A DNA stretch of 64,000 bases from Paenibacillus selenitireducens. Its GTDB lineage: Bacteria; Bacillota; Bacilli; Paenibacillales; Paenibacillaceae. Of the stretch, positions 55,200 through 62,777 are shown in pieces. The number at the start of each line of letters is the position of its first letter. Positions within the stretch are counted from its first letter, which is position 1. The notes below the pieces were generated by a model, which searched no databases, was not told where the DNA came from, and saw nothing but the letters and a program-made list of their open reading frames with translations. The position numbers and the translations under genes were made by a program. The stretch is from NCBI RefSeq assembly GCF_002021565.1, contig NZ_MSZX01000008.1:293757-357756 (forward strand), given 5' to 3'.

Positions 55200-56402
55200 T
55201 TAGCTCCATAGATGAACTGGCATCGCCTGGGGCTGGTACATCTCGACAGATATGTGTGCTGCTTCCTCCAACGTAAGGATCGCGGATAAAGCGTGATAGG
55301 GGGAATGCCTGCGCAAGGATTTAGCCCGTTGACGCATTTCCCATAGTCGGCTCGGCTCAGCGAGCATCTGGGTGAATTGTCGTTCAAGTTCGAGATCGGT
55401 TGGGGCATACACAGCCATCCCCGTTTTGACCAGCTCTTGAACATTATCCTCTTCTTGGCCCGGCAGCGCTTTGTAGAGTAAGAGCGGCAACTGCAATGTT
55501 AATGCTTCGCTCGTTGAAATCCCGCCTGGCTTCGTCATCATGAGGTCAGCACATGCCATCCACTCATGAATTTGTTCCACATATCCAAGTACTGTAATGG
55601 AGACTGCGCTATGATCTGCAATCCCTTGCAGTTTGTGGCGCAGTCTTTCGTTTGCCCCGCAAATGACGACGAACTGCACACGGTCCTTCCATTCTTCATG
55701 CTGCATCCATCGAAGCACGTTATCTGGAATGAGTCCCCAACCGCCGCCCATGAGCAGCACAGTCAGCTTGCTGGTATCCAACTGGAATTTATGACGCAAA
55801 TGATCCCGATCATATGATTTGTAGAATTTGGGCCGTACAGGAATGCCGGTAACTTCGATGCTGGATCGTGCAATGCCTAACTGCATGAGCGACTTCTCCA
55901 CGCGATGTGAACCCACTAAATATCGATCTGTCCCCGGGTTGATCCAGTAACTATGATCGGTATAATCCGTAATAATCGTTGCCGTAGGACAATCAATTTC
56001 CCCGCGCATTTTGAGCTTGGATACAGCTACCGCTGCTTGTGGAAAGGTGCTTACGATGACAGAAGGCTGTTTCTCTTCAATGAGGCGTTTCAGTGCGCGA
56101 AGACTGGATTCACGGACCCGCTTGACCTCTTTAATCATAAAGTTTTCTCTTCTGGTCTTTTTATATAAATAACCGTACATGCTCGGGAACGCTCGCACCC
56201 ACTGTGCGTAGCAGAACGCTCCGACTTGATGCAAATGCGGTGATGCAATCTCCATATAATCTACAATGTCAACGTCAATTTTGCTGCGAATTAACTGCGA
56301 AGCTTCCAAAATCGATTTTGCCGTCTGTAAATGTCCATGCCCAAGAGGGCCGGATAATATCAAAATTCGAGATGGTTTCCTTGCCGCTAAGTTCGTTATC
56401 AT
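55200..56402 (-). CDS. GT28-type glycosyltransferase (UgtP/MGDG-synthase-like)
   Basis: 400 residues from ATG 56402; AGGAAG lies about 8 nt upstream. N-terminal LSGPLGHGHLQTAKSI and the acceptor-side DIVDYMEIASPHLHQ, then the UDP-sugar side TKPGGISTSEALTLQLPLLLYKALPGQEEDN. This matches the diacylglycerol glucosyl- or galactosyltransferase group. It probably builds glycolipid at the inner face of the membrane, giving a lipid anchor for wall polymers. Convergent with ktrB. Confidence 0.88.
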   Translation of the reverse strand: MITNLAARKPSRILILSGPLGHGHLQTAKSILEASQLIRSKIDVDIVDYMEIASPHLHQVGAFCYAQWVRAFPSMYGYLYKKTRRENFMIKEVKRVRESSLRALKRLIEEKQPSVIVSTFPQAAVAVSKLKMRGEIDCPTATIITDYTDHSYWINPGTDRYLVGSHRVEKSLMQLGIARSSIEVTGIPVRPKFYKSYDRDHLRHKFQLDTSKLTVLLMGGGWGLIPDNVLRWMQHEEWKDRVQFVVICGANERLRHKLQGIADHSAVSITVLGYVEQIHEWMACADLMMTKPGGISTSEALTLQLPLLLYKALPGQEEDNVQELVKTGMAVYAPTDLELERQFTQMLAEPSRLWEMRQRAKSLRRHSPYHALSAILTLEEAAHISVEMYQPQAMPVHLWS

Positions 56403-56643
56403 GGTTATGCTTCCTTCCAAATTTAATACTTGATCCTAATTAATTGTAATCTGTTGGAAAGCGAAGTAACACTGACTTAAAGCGGTATTTCATCCTAGAC
56501 TTTAGTCGAGTTTGTTCCCCTTCAAATAGGATAGACGAATTTTTCCGCTTCAGCCCTGCAATCAAATCGTGAAATGAGGTGAGAAATGCTATAATAGCCT
56601 ATAATAAATAGCAATACATCTCAAAAAAGCAGGTGAAAAGAAA

Positions 56644-56910
56644 ATGAATGCAACCATTTTGAACGCGAAGATGGAACATCACGCAGATAGCGGATATGTC
56701 GGGCAAGTACAATTTACACTGGAGAGCCACAAATCGACGTACGAAATTACGTTTTTTAGTAAAAAGGGCCGTGATTGGGATTATAGCTTGAGCTTTACCA
56801 AAGAGTCCGGCAGTGAAGAAGAATTGCTGGCAGCCGATGCTTTAATTGAAGAAGATGATGAACTATTCGATCAATTGCTGGATGCGGTTGAAGCACACAT
56901 GAATAAGTGA
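56644..56910 (+). CDS. small conserved-looking protein of unknown function
   Basis: 88 residues; the ATG follows GCAGGTG. Its N-terminal part is beta-like (GYVGQVQFTLESHKSTYEITFFSKKGRDWDYSLSFTKESG) and its C-terminus is an acidic helix (EEELLAADALIEEDDELFDQLLDAVEAHM). No membrane segment. No family is recognised. It lies 43 nt before the ABC ATPase and may be co-transcribed with it. Confidence 0.65.
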   Translation: MNATILNAKMEHHADSGYVGQVQFTLESHKSTYEITFFSKKGRDWDYSLSFTKESGSEEELLAADALIEEDDELFDQLLDAVEAHMNK

Positions 56911-56953
56911 ACTTAGTTACATATCATGAAACTCTGGGAGAGGGGTTGTCCGT

Positions 56954-57727
56954 ATGATTATCGCATTAGACAATATATCCTGGCGCCGAGATCAAACGAT
57001 GATTCTCAAGGATATGAATTGGAAGGTTCAGCAAGGACAACATTGGTGTATTGTCGGTTTGAACGGCTCCGGCAAGACAACCATGCTTAATGTCGTGAAC
57101 GGTTATATTTGGCCGACGAGCGGTCATGTCGAAGTGCTTGACCATAAATTTGGCGATGTCGATCTGCGGGAGCTTCGCAAACGAATAGGCTGGGTCAGCA
57201 CCTCTCTGCAGCAGAAGCTATACGGACATCAGACGGCCTTGAATATCGTATTAAGCGGCAAATTCGCGACCATCGGTCTATATGATAAAACGGATGAGCA
57301 AGACCTGCAGCAAGCCGAAGAGCTGTTAGCTTTCTTAAGCTGTACAGAGCTTGCGCAGCGCACCTATGATACGTTATCCCAAGGGCAGCGTCAGAAGATT
57401 CTGATTGCACGGGCTTTGATGTCGTCCCCTGATTTATTGATTCTTGATGAACCTTGCACGGGATTGGATATCTTTGCTCGGGAGCAGCTCTTGAACATGA
57501 TTCAGAAAATAACCGAACAACCTAATGGGCCTACCCTGTTGTACGTTACACATCATATCGAAGAAATCGTGCCATGCTTCACCCATACGCTGCTCATCAA
57601 GAAAGGTGAAGTCTACAAAGCCGATGAAACGCCAAAATGCCTTACCTCCGAGGTGCTCAGCGACTTCTTCGATACTCCCGTAGAAGTTCAGCAGCACCTT
57701 GGCCGTAAATGGTTAACCTTAGCATGA
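56954..57727 (+). CDS. ABC transporter ATP-binding protein (YlmA-like)
   Basis: 257 residues. Walker A GLNGSGKTT, the Q loop, signature LSQGQRQKILIARAL, Walker B LLILDEPCTGLD and H-loop VTHHIEE are all present. It matches YlmA of Bacillus, a soluble ATPase. No permease gene is nearby, so it may serve an outside partner or act alone in a cytosolic role. Ribosome site GAGAGGGG. Confidence 0.9.
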   Translation: MIIALDNISWRRDQTMILKDMNWKVQQGQHWCIVGLNGSGKTTMLNVVNGYIWPTSGHVEVLDHKFGDVDLRELRKRIGWVSTSLQQKLYGHQTALNIVLSGKFATIGLYDKTDEQDLQQAEELLAFLSCTELAQRTYDTLSQGQRQKILIARALMSSPDLLILDEPCTGLDIFAREQLLNMIQKITEQPNGPTLLYVTHHIEEIVPCFTHTLLIKKGEVYKADETPKCLTSEVLSDFFDTPVEVQQHLGRKWLTLA

Positions 57728-57940
57728 CAACCCGATTATTCAGACAAAATATAAAATTTCGGTACCGAAAAACACATAATCTGGATCAAAACGTTGCAGG
57801 GTCAGCCCCCCTTTAGATCAGGTGTATCGACATTATGCCTTGAGAGGTGAAAGAGTATGCGATGTTTCCCCCCATCTACCTCTCCTATATCTGGCTGATT
57901 TGGTACACCACCCTAAGGGTCTTTAGAAACAACAAAAAAA

Positions 57941-57964
57941 GCTGCCGAGCGTTAACTCGACAGC
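57941..57964 (-). terminator. terminator overlapping the stop codon of the LpdD-like gene
   Basis: GCTGTCGAG / CTCGGCAGC stem; the TAA stop of the gene is in the stem-loop. The minus strand continues with T7. Confidence 0.85.
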
Positions 57965-58326
57965 TTATCAATGAATGTATCACACCAGGAACGGATGACT
58001 TGATCAATCTCGATCAATTGAGCAACCGTTGCGTCATCAATATGAACACCACATGAGACAACCACATTCCCTCGCGTTGCGACAGCAAGCTTGTGGGCTA
58101 CATGTTTGGCAATTTCATCTTCCTTATGACCTAATAAAGTTAGTACGGATACCGATGCACTGAATTGACTCGGATCTGCTAGGCTAGGCCGCACTTGCGC
58201 CAGGGCCACAGCTCCAATATGCGGTTTCTCCCCGCCTGCGATCGTCACACATAAATCTTCTCCTTGGGACACCATGGAGAACATAATCTGATGGCCTGCA
58301 CATGGAAGAATGGTCTGTTCGAACAT
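57952..58326 (-). CDS. LpdD-like protein (possible prenylated-flavin chaperone)
   Basis: 124 residues, no signal peptide or membrane helix. The pattern GGEKPHIGAVALAQVRPSL...LLGHKEDEIAKHVAHKLA...VVVSCGVHIDDAT recalls the small LpdD-like family linked to UbiD-type decarboxylases. No ubiD or ubiX gene is nearby, so the role is uncertain. Start ATG 58326 has AGGAGGAG upstream. Confidence 0.55.
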   Translation of the reverse strand: MFEQTILPCAGHQIMFSMVSQGEDLCVTIAGGEKPHIGAVALAQVRPSLADPSQFSASVSVLTLLGHKEDEIAKHVAHKLAVATRGNVVVSCGVHIDDATVAQLIEIDQVIRSWCDTFIDKLSS

Positions 58327-58407
58327 GCCGTTCTCCTCCTCTATACGGATACTTGTCCATCCTTACTAACGCATATCGTATCATGGGTGTATATCGGATT
58401 CAAACGT

Positions 58408-59331
58408 TTATGCTGAATGATCCGCCGTTTCCGTAAATCGCCGTTTGTTCTGTCTCTTATTTCGCCATACCCCCGCGATCTGAGGAATGACAATACCCAC
58501 CAAGATGAGTATGATACCAAACCATTGAAGTCCTGTAACTTGTTCCCTAAGCACCAATACCGAGACAATGACCGCGGCAGGCAATTCAGCTGCGCCCAAA
58601 ATCGTTCCTAACCCAGGCCCTACCTTCGGTACGCCGATGGCGAAGAAAATGACCGGAATGATACTGCCGAGCAATGCCTGGGGAATCGAGTATTTCCATA
58701 CCCCTTGCGCCAGCGAACCGTCGAATAAGAACGACGGAGAAAAGACCGAGAATAAGATAATCAGCGCACCGGATACCATAATGAAGCTCTTCGATAACAC
58801 GGGTACATTGGTTGCCACTTTCCCACTGACGAAAATATATACCGCGAATGTTAGAGCAGACAACAGCCCAAGAACAACACCCAACGTGGTCCAATGTCCG
58901 CCCGATTGTTCTAATACCCCGCCGGCGAATAGTGTCCCTATGATCAAGACAACAATGGAAATAATCTTATTCCGACTAGGGAATTTACGCTCCCAAACGG
59001 CTTCAAGAATGACCCCGATCCACGTAAATTGGAACAAAAGCAATACAGCAAGCGAAGCTGGCAGCTCCTCTACGGCAATACTATAAAAGATACCTGTTAA
59101 ACTCATCGGAATCCCCGCTAAGAGTAAGGCACCAATCTGCTTCAAGCTTACCCGTACACGTGAAAATATCAGCATAAGTACAAGCAGCATACACCAGCCA
59201 AAGAAATATTGGCCTCCAAGAATCTGCTCAACTTTGAACCCCTCTAGAAGCCCTAGCTTCAGGACTGTCGACAGTATGCCGTAGCTGCACGCTCCAAGAA
59301 ACACGAGTAATGCATATTTTAGTTTATCCAT
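58408..59331 (-). CDS. DMT/EamA-family transporter with attenuator-like leader
   Basis: 307 residues, ten helices in two EamA repeats (first FLGACSYGILSTVLKLGLLEG; second GLLSALTFAVYIFVSGKVAT). By family it exports or imports metabolites such as amino acids; substrate unknown. Ribosome site GAGGGGG. A promoter, a folded leader and an intrinsic terminator precede it (59381-59538), so expression is likely set by premature termination. Confidence 0.88.
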   Translation of the reverse strand: MDKLKYALLVFLGACSYGILSTVLKLGLLEGFKVEQILGGQYFFGWCMLLVLMLIFSRVRVSLKQIGALLLAGIPMSLTGIFYSIAVEELPASLAVLLLFQFTWIGVILEAVWERKFPSRNKIISIVVLIIGTLFAGGVLEQSGGHWTTLGVVLGLLSALTFAVYIFVSGKVATNVPVLSKSFIMVSGALIILFSVFSPSFLFDGSLAQGVWKYSIPQALLGSIIPVIFFAIGVPKVGPGLGTILGAAELPAAVIVSVLVLREQVTGLQWFGIILILVGIVIPQIAGVWRNKRQNKRRFTETADHSA

Positions 59332-59380
59332 GAATAATTTTCCCCCTCTGCAATATCATGGTGTGCACTAAAAGTCCAAC

Positions 59381-59538
59381 AAAAAACCCCTTGCCGAATA
59401 ATCGGACAAGGGGCGAACGAAACCAAGACAGGCATGTGCCATCTTGTAAAGTTCCGCCAATAGTCACCGCATGGGTGACGCTAGTTTGTTAGTATGATGC
59501 TCGATTTCTATTGTAATGGGTATGCTATAAAAGGTCAA
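59381..59538 (-). promoter_or_regulatory. promoter plus leader RNA with intrinsic terminator (riboswitch-like)
   Basis: On the minus strand TTGACC (59533-59538), 17-bp spacer, TACAAT (59510-59515): a strong SigmaA promoter. The leader (from about 59503) folds into GTCACC / GGTGAC and CAAGA...GGCA / TGCC...TCTTG hairpins. It then has terminator CCCCTTG(T)CCGA / TCGGCAAGGGG with T6 (59381-59413), 50 nt before the DMT gene. It may be the upstream dsbA-like gene's terminator only in part, as the promoter lies between. No known riboswitch class was recognised. Confidence 0.6.
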
Positions 59539-59564
59539 CATAACGCCAGGAGGTTCCATATCTG

Positions 59565-60203
59565 TTACTGAGATTCCTCCCATGCCTTGGCAAGTACATC
59601 TGCAAAGACATCACTCGATTGTGCTCCAGACACACCATACTTCCGGTTAATGACAAAAAACGGTACGCCTTGAATGCCTAAACGGCTTCCTTCCTGTTCT
59701 TCAGCACGCACTTCAGCGCTAAACGCCTCGCCTGCTAATAGGGCCGCGGTTGCGTCTTCCGGCAGTCCAACCTCGATAGCCAGCTCGAGCAAAACCTTCT
59801 TGTCCCCAATATGCTTGGAATCCGTAAAATAAGCACGGAATAAGCGTTCAGACATCTTTTCGCGTAAACCAAGTGTCCCTGCAAAATGAGTCAAACGATG
59901 AGCGTCAAAGGAATTCGTCGGAATCATAGTGTCAAAATGATACGTTAATCCCACGGCAGCGGCTTTTTCCGTTAGATCCGCATTGATGGCTTTGGCTTTT
60001 TCGATGCTCATACTGTATTTGCTCGCGAGCAATTCATGCATATCACCTTCGGGTTTGTAAGGCGCGTTCGGGTCTAACTCAAAGCTTTTGAATTCAATCT
60101 CCACTTCATCTTGATGGGCAAATTGCGCCAAACCTTGTTCAAATTGGCGTTTGCCAATATAGCAGAACGGACATAGAAAATCAGACCATATTTCAACTTT
60201 CAT
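59565..60203 (-). CDS. DsbA-family (FrnE-like) oxidoreductase
   Basis: 212 residues from the second ATG (60203), 7 nt after GGAGG; the first ATG at 60206 is also possible. Thioredoxin-like fold with CPFC at residues 11-14 (SDFLCPFCYIGKRQ) and cis-Pro region GVPFFVINRKYGVSGAQ. No signal peptide, so it acts in the cytosol, perhaps in disulfide repair under stress. FrnE-like proteins are found in many Bacillota. Function beyond fold is inferred. Confidence 0.9.
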   Translation of the reverse strand: MKVEIWSDFLCPFCYIGKRQFEQGLAQFAHQDEVEIEFKSFELDPNAPYKPEGDMHELLASKYSMSIEKAKAINADLTEKAAAVGLTYHFDTMIPTNSFDAHRLTHFAGTLGLREKMSERLFRAYFTDSKHIGDKKVLLELAIEVGLPEDATAALLAGEAFSAEVRAEEQEGSRLGIQGVPFFVINRKYGVSGAQSSDVFADVLAKAWEESQ

Positions 60204-60309
60204 CATAGCTCCTCCTTTAGGATCTTATGGATGTGATGCACTGCAAACGTAATAAGCACATTATAGACTTGCGATTACGCACATCGCAACGAGGGAGAGT
60301 CTTGGCTGT

Positions 60310-61491
60310 TCAGACACGCGCCGATTCCGTCTTTTGTGATCTTCGTCGATTCCATACGCAAAAACCGATAAACGCAAGCGTTGCACAAACGACCCCCATC
60401 CCATACATCGACGCTTCCCCGAATTTCTCCTGCAGTCCGCCGCCCAAAGATCCTCCAGCAAGACCGCCCAATCCGAGAAATACCATACTTAGAAGAGCCT
60501 GTCCCGTAGCTACCATTTGCCTTGGCAGGGACATGGCAATATATTCGATCGCTAACACCCATACCGCTACATACGTGAACATATGTGTAATCTGAAGGAT
60601 GACAATAGCCCCTGGGTCGGTAATGAACATATAGAGAACCCAGCGAATGGCGTATAACAAGGCAACAATCGTCAACATATTCACGATCCGGCTCTTGCGC
60701 ACGATTCTAGCCATGATATAGAACCCGACAATTTCACTCGCGCCCGCAACCGCCCAAGCCCAGGATATTTGACTCGCACTTGCGCCTAAATGCTGCATAT
60801 GCAAGGAGAGCAGCGTATCGTTCATCCGATGGGGCATCGCGAGTAAGAAAATCAAAATAAAGAAGATGAAGATCGAAGGATTGGCTAACGTTTGACGCAG
60901 CATCTTCAGGTTAAGCGCCGGCTCTGCGGGACCGGATATGATATCCCCTTTGGGTTCTTGCAAGAATAGAAAAATGAGAAACACGCTGATCCAAATAGGC
61001 GAGAACATCCAAATCAATGATTGCACGCCGCCCCAAGCATCGAAGCGCTGCCCAAGCACGACCAATGTCAGCATAAATCCAACAGAGCCCCACAGACGGA
61101 CCGAGCTATAGGATGCCTTCCATTGCAAGGCGCTTTTGACGGTCAGTGCATCCAATAAGGAGACCGCCGGCAAGTAGAAAATATACAAAGCAACCAAACT
61201 TACCGCTGCGATAGATCGACTTTCCGTCATAAATAGCAAGTAGGCACTCACACCCATGAACAACCATAACACGATAAGCAGCGGTCTTGTCGATTTGATT
61301 CGATCACTAAGCATGCCTGCAATCGGTTGTGCGAACATCGCCAGAAAGGGGCCCATCGTCAACAAGGTTCCCGTCTCTAACGAACTAAACCCATGCGCTT
61401 GCAGCAATAAAGGAAGATACGGCAACAGAATGGCATTCGTCGAATAGAACACAACCTGCAGCAAATTCAACAGCCATCGCAAGACAATCAT
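60310..61491 (-). CDS. MFS transporter (nucleoside/phenylpropionate-type branch)
   Basis: 393 residues, twelve helices. The pattern LPLLLQAHGFSSLETGTLLTMGPFLAMFAQPIAGMLSDRI and SVRLWGSVGFML is of the MFS_1-like group with LacY/HcaT-type relatives. Ribosome site CAGGAGAG. It lies alone, about 155 nt after bshB2. Substrate unknown. Confidence 0.87.
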   Translation of the reverse strand: MIVLRWLLNLLQVVFYSTNAILLPYLPLLLQAHGFSSLETGTLLTMGPFLAMFAQPIAGMLSDRIKSTRPLLIVLWLFMGVSAYLLFMTESRSIAAVSLVALYIFYLPAVSLLDALTVKSALQWKASYSSVRLWGSVGFMLTLVVLGQRFDAWGGVQSLIWMFSPIWISVFLIFLFLQEPKGDIISGPAEPALNLKMLRQTLANPSIFIFFILIFLLAMPHRMNDTLLSLHMQHLGASASQISWAWAVAGASEIVGFYIMARIVRKSRIVNMLTIVALLYAIRWVLYMFITDPGAIVILQITHMFTYVAVWVLAIEYIAMSLPRQMVATGQALLSMVFLGLGGLAGGSLGGGLQEKFGEASMYGMGVVCATLAFIGFCVWNRRRSQKTESARV

Positions 61492-61603
61492 TCCTCTCCT
61501 GATTTACAAAAAACTTGAAAACCCCGTCTACGTTCACCGGAGTTAACTACTGCAATCACTGTATCATTAGTATGAGCCGAATTCATCCGATAATTCCATG
61601 ACA

Positions 61604-61623
61604 AAGCCTCCCGAAGGAGGCTT
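61604..61623 (-). terminator. hairpin after bshB2
   Basis: AAGCCTCC / GGAGGCTT with a 4-nt TTCG loop; the T run is short, so termination may be weak. Confidence 0.6.
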
Positions 61624-61647
61624 AGATAAGTTCGATGGAATTAGTCA

Positions 61648-62298
61648 TCAAAATCGGTAGGTCCAGAGTCGTTCGATTTTGTACCGCTCTTTCTTCTCAG
61701 GTTTATCGGGACTGTAATCGCCCATCATGAGTTGAAATTGCGTCTGATGCTGCAAAAGTGATTCAATCTTCTGATCTACCACATCACTAACATCGTTCTC
61801 CAAATCCGGAGGCCCCAGCAATTGCTTGCCTTGGCGTGTAACCGCGATACATTGCACAACCGGTCTCTCTTCCGGCGCTAGTCCTGACACGGCACGAATC
61901 ACCATCTCTCCGCAAGCATCATGATCCGGATGCACCCCATGACCAGGATAAAAGGTTAATACAAGCTTCGGCTTGGTGGCCCGAATGAGCTCCTGAATAC
62001 GTTGTACCCAATAGGCTCGATCTTCGAACTCCACCATCTTATCATGCAGTCCCCATTTCTGCACTTCATGGATCCCTAAGATTCGGCAGGCTTCGTCCAG
62101 TTCCTTCTCGCGAATACGAGGTAAGGTCACCCGATTAGCAAACAGCGGGGTACCCATGTTCCGCCCCATCTCGCCTAATGTCATACATACATAGGTGACA
62201 TGTGCGCCCTGTTGAATATGTTGAATGATCGTACCGCCTATGATGCTCTCATCATCGGGATGCGGCAATACCACTAAGATGTTCCCCTGTCTTGTCAT
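61648..62298 (-). CDS. bshB2: bacillithiol biosynthesis deacetylase BshB2
   Basis: 216 residues. LmbE/PIG-L fold with the zinc motif HPDDE at 13-17 and HPDHD near residue 124. TLGEMGRNMGTPLFANRVTLPRIREKELDEAC and the end TYRF follow YojG of Bacillus closely. It removes the acetyl group from GlcNAc-malate in bacillithiol synthesis. It follows yojF, as in Bacillus. Confidence 0.92.
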   Translation of the reverse strand: MTRQGNILVVLPHPDDESIIGGTIIQHIQQGAHVTYVCMTLGEMGRNMGTPLFANRVTLPRIREKELDEACRILGIHEVQKWGLHDKMVEFEDRAYWVQRIQELIRATKPKLVLTFYPGHGVHPDHDACGEMVIRAVSGLAPEERPVVQCIAVTRQGKQLLGPPDLENDVSDVVDQKIESLLQHQTQFQLMMGDYSPDKPEKKERYKIERLWTYRF

Positions 62299-62390
62299 GT
62301 TGTCACTCCTTCTGCTGCCCTGTGCAGCAACTTAAGTAGAAACGAGAACCGTCCTAAGGCGTCAGATGGCCTTGCTTAGGTCTCTCGTCC

Positions 62391-62735
62391 TCAGAACGGC
62401 TCACGCGAGATCTGTAATGCAACGACCAACTTGCCGTCTCCATCATGACCGGCGGCAATTAACTTGTCGTGTTCTGCATCTTCCCAGTGGGTAAGGCCTT
62501 GAGCGAATACCCAACCCTTCTCTGTCTTCAAGCCCACACGATACGGGCCCTCACCTGCAATGGAACCTTGGGAATACGTAACGATGGCATTCGAAATGAA
62601 CGCCGTAGCGGCTAAGTTAGCCTCACCACGATGCGCGGCATAGGCTCCTGTGGTCATCTCTAGATGAATATATACTTCTTCTCCTTTTAACTGATCGAGA
62701 AGCTGCTGGATCGCAGCAGGTTCAATACGTTTCAT
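62391..62735 (-). CDS. yojF: YojF-family (DUF1806) protein
   Basis: 114 residues. The pattern EVYIHLEMTTGAYAAHRGE...FISNAIVTYSQGSIAGEGPYRVGLKTEKGWVFAQGLTHWE is typical of DUF1806, encoded with bshB2 across Bacillota. The function is not established; genome context ties it to bacillithiol. Ribosome site GAGGGTGG. The 92 bp to bshB2 hold an imperfect hairpin. Confidence 0.9.
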   Translation of the reverse strand: MKRIEPAAIQQLLDQLKGEEVYIHLEMTTGAYAAHRGEANLAATAFISNAIVTYSQGSIAGEGPYRVGLKTEKGWVFAQGLTHWEDAEHDKLIAAGHDGDGKLVVALQISREPF

Positions 62736-62777
62736 GTTCCACCCTCCTCTTGATGTCTACCATGTATGTTCACAGCC

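Noticed and set aside
57847..58056. 69-codon plus-strand ORF
   Set aside because: It overlaps the terminator and 3' end of the LpdD-like gene on the other strand; no family.
62299..62390. Terminator between yojF and bshB2
   Set aside because: A hairpin (CGAGA...CTAAG / CTTAG...TCTCG) exists but the T run is weak; in Bacillus the two genes are co-transcribed, so it is at most a partial stop or processing site.
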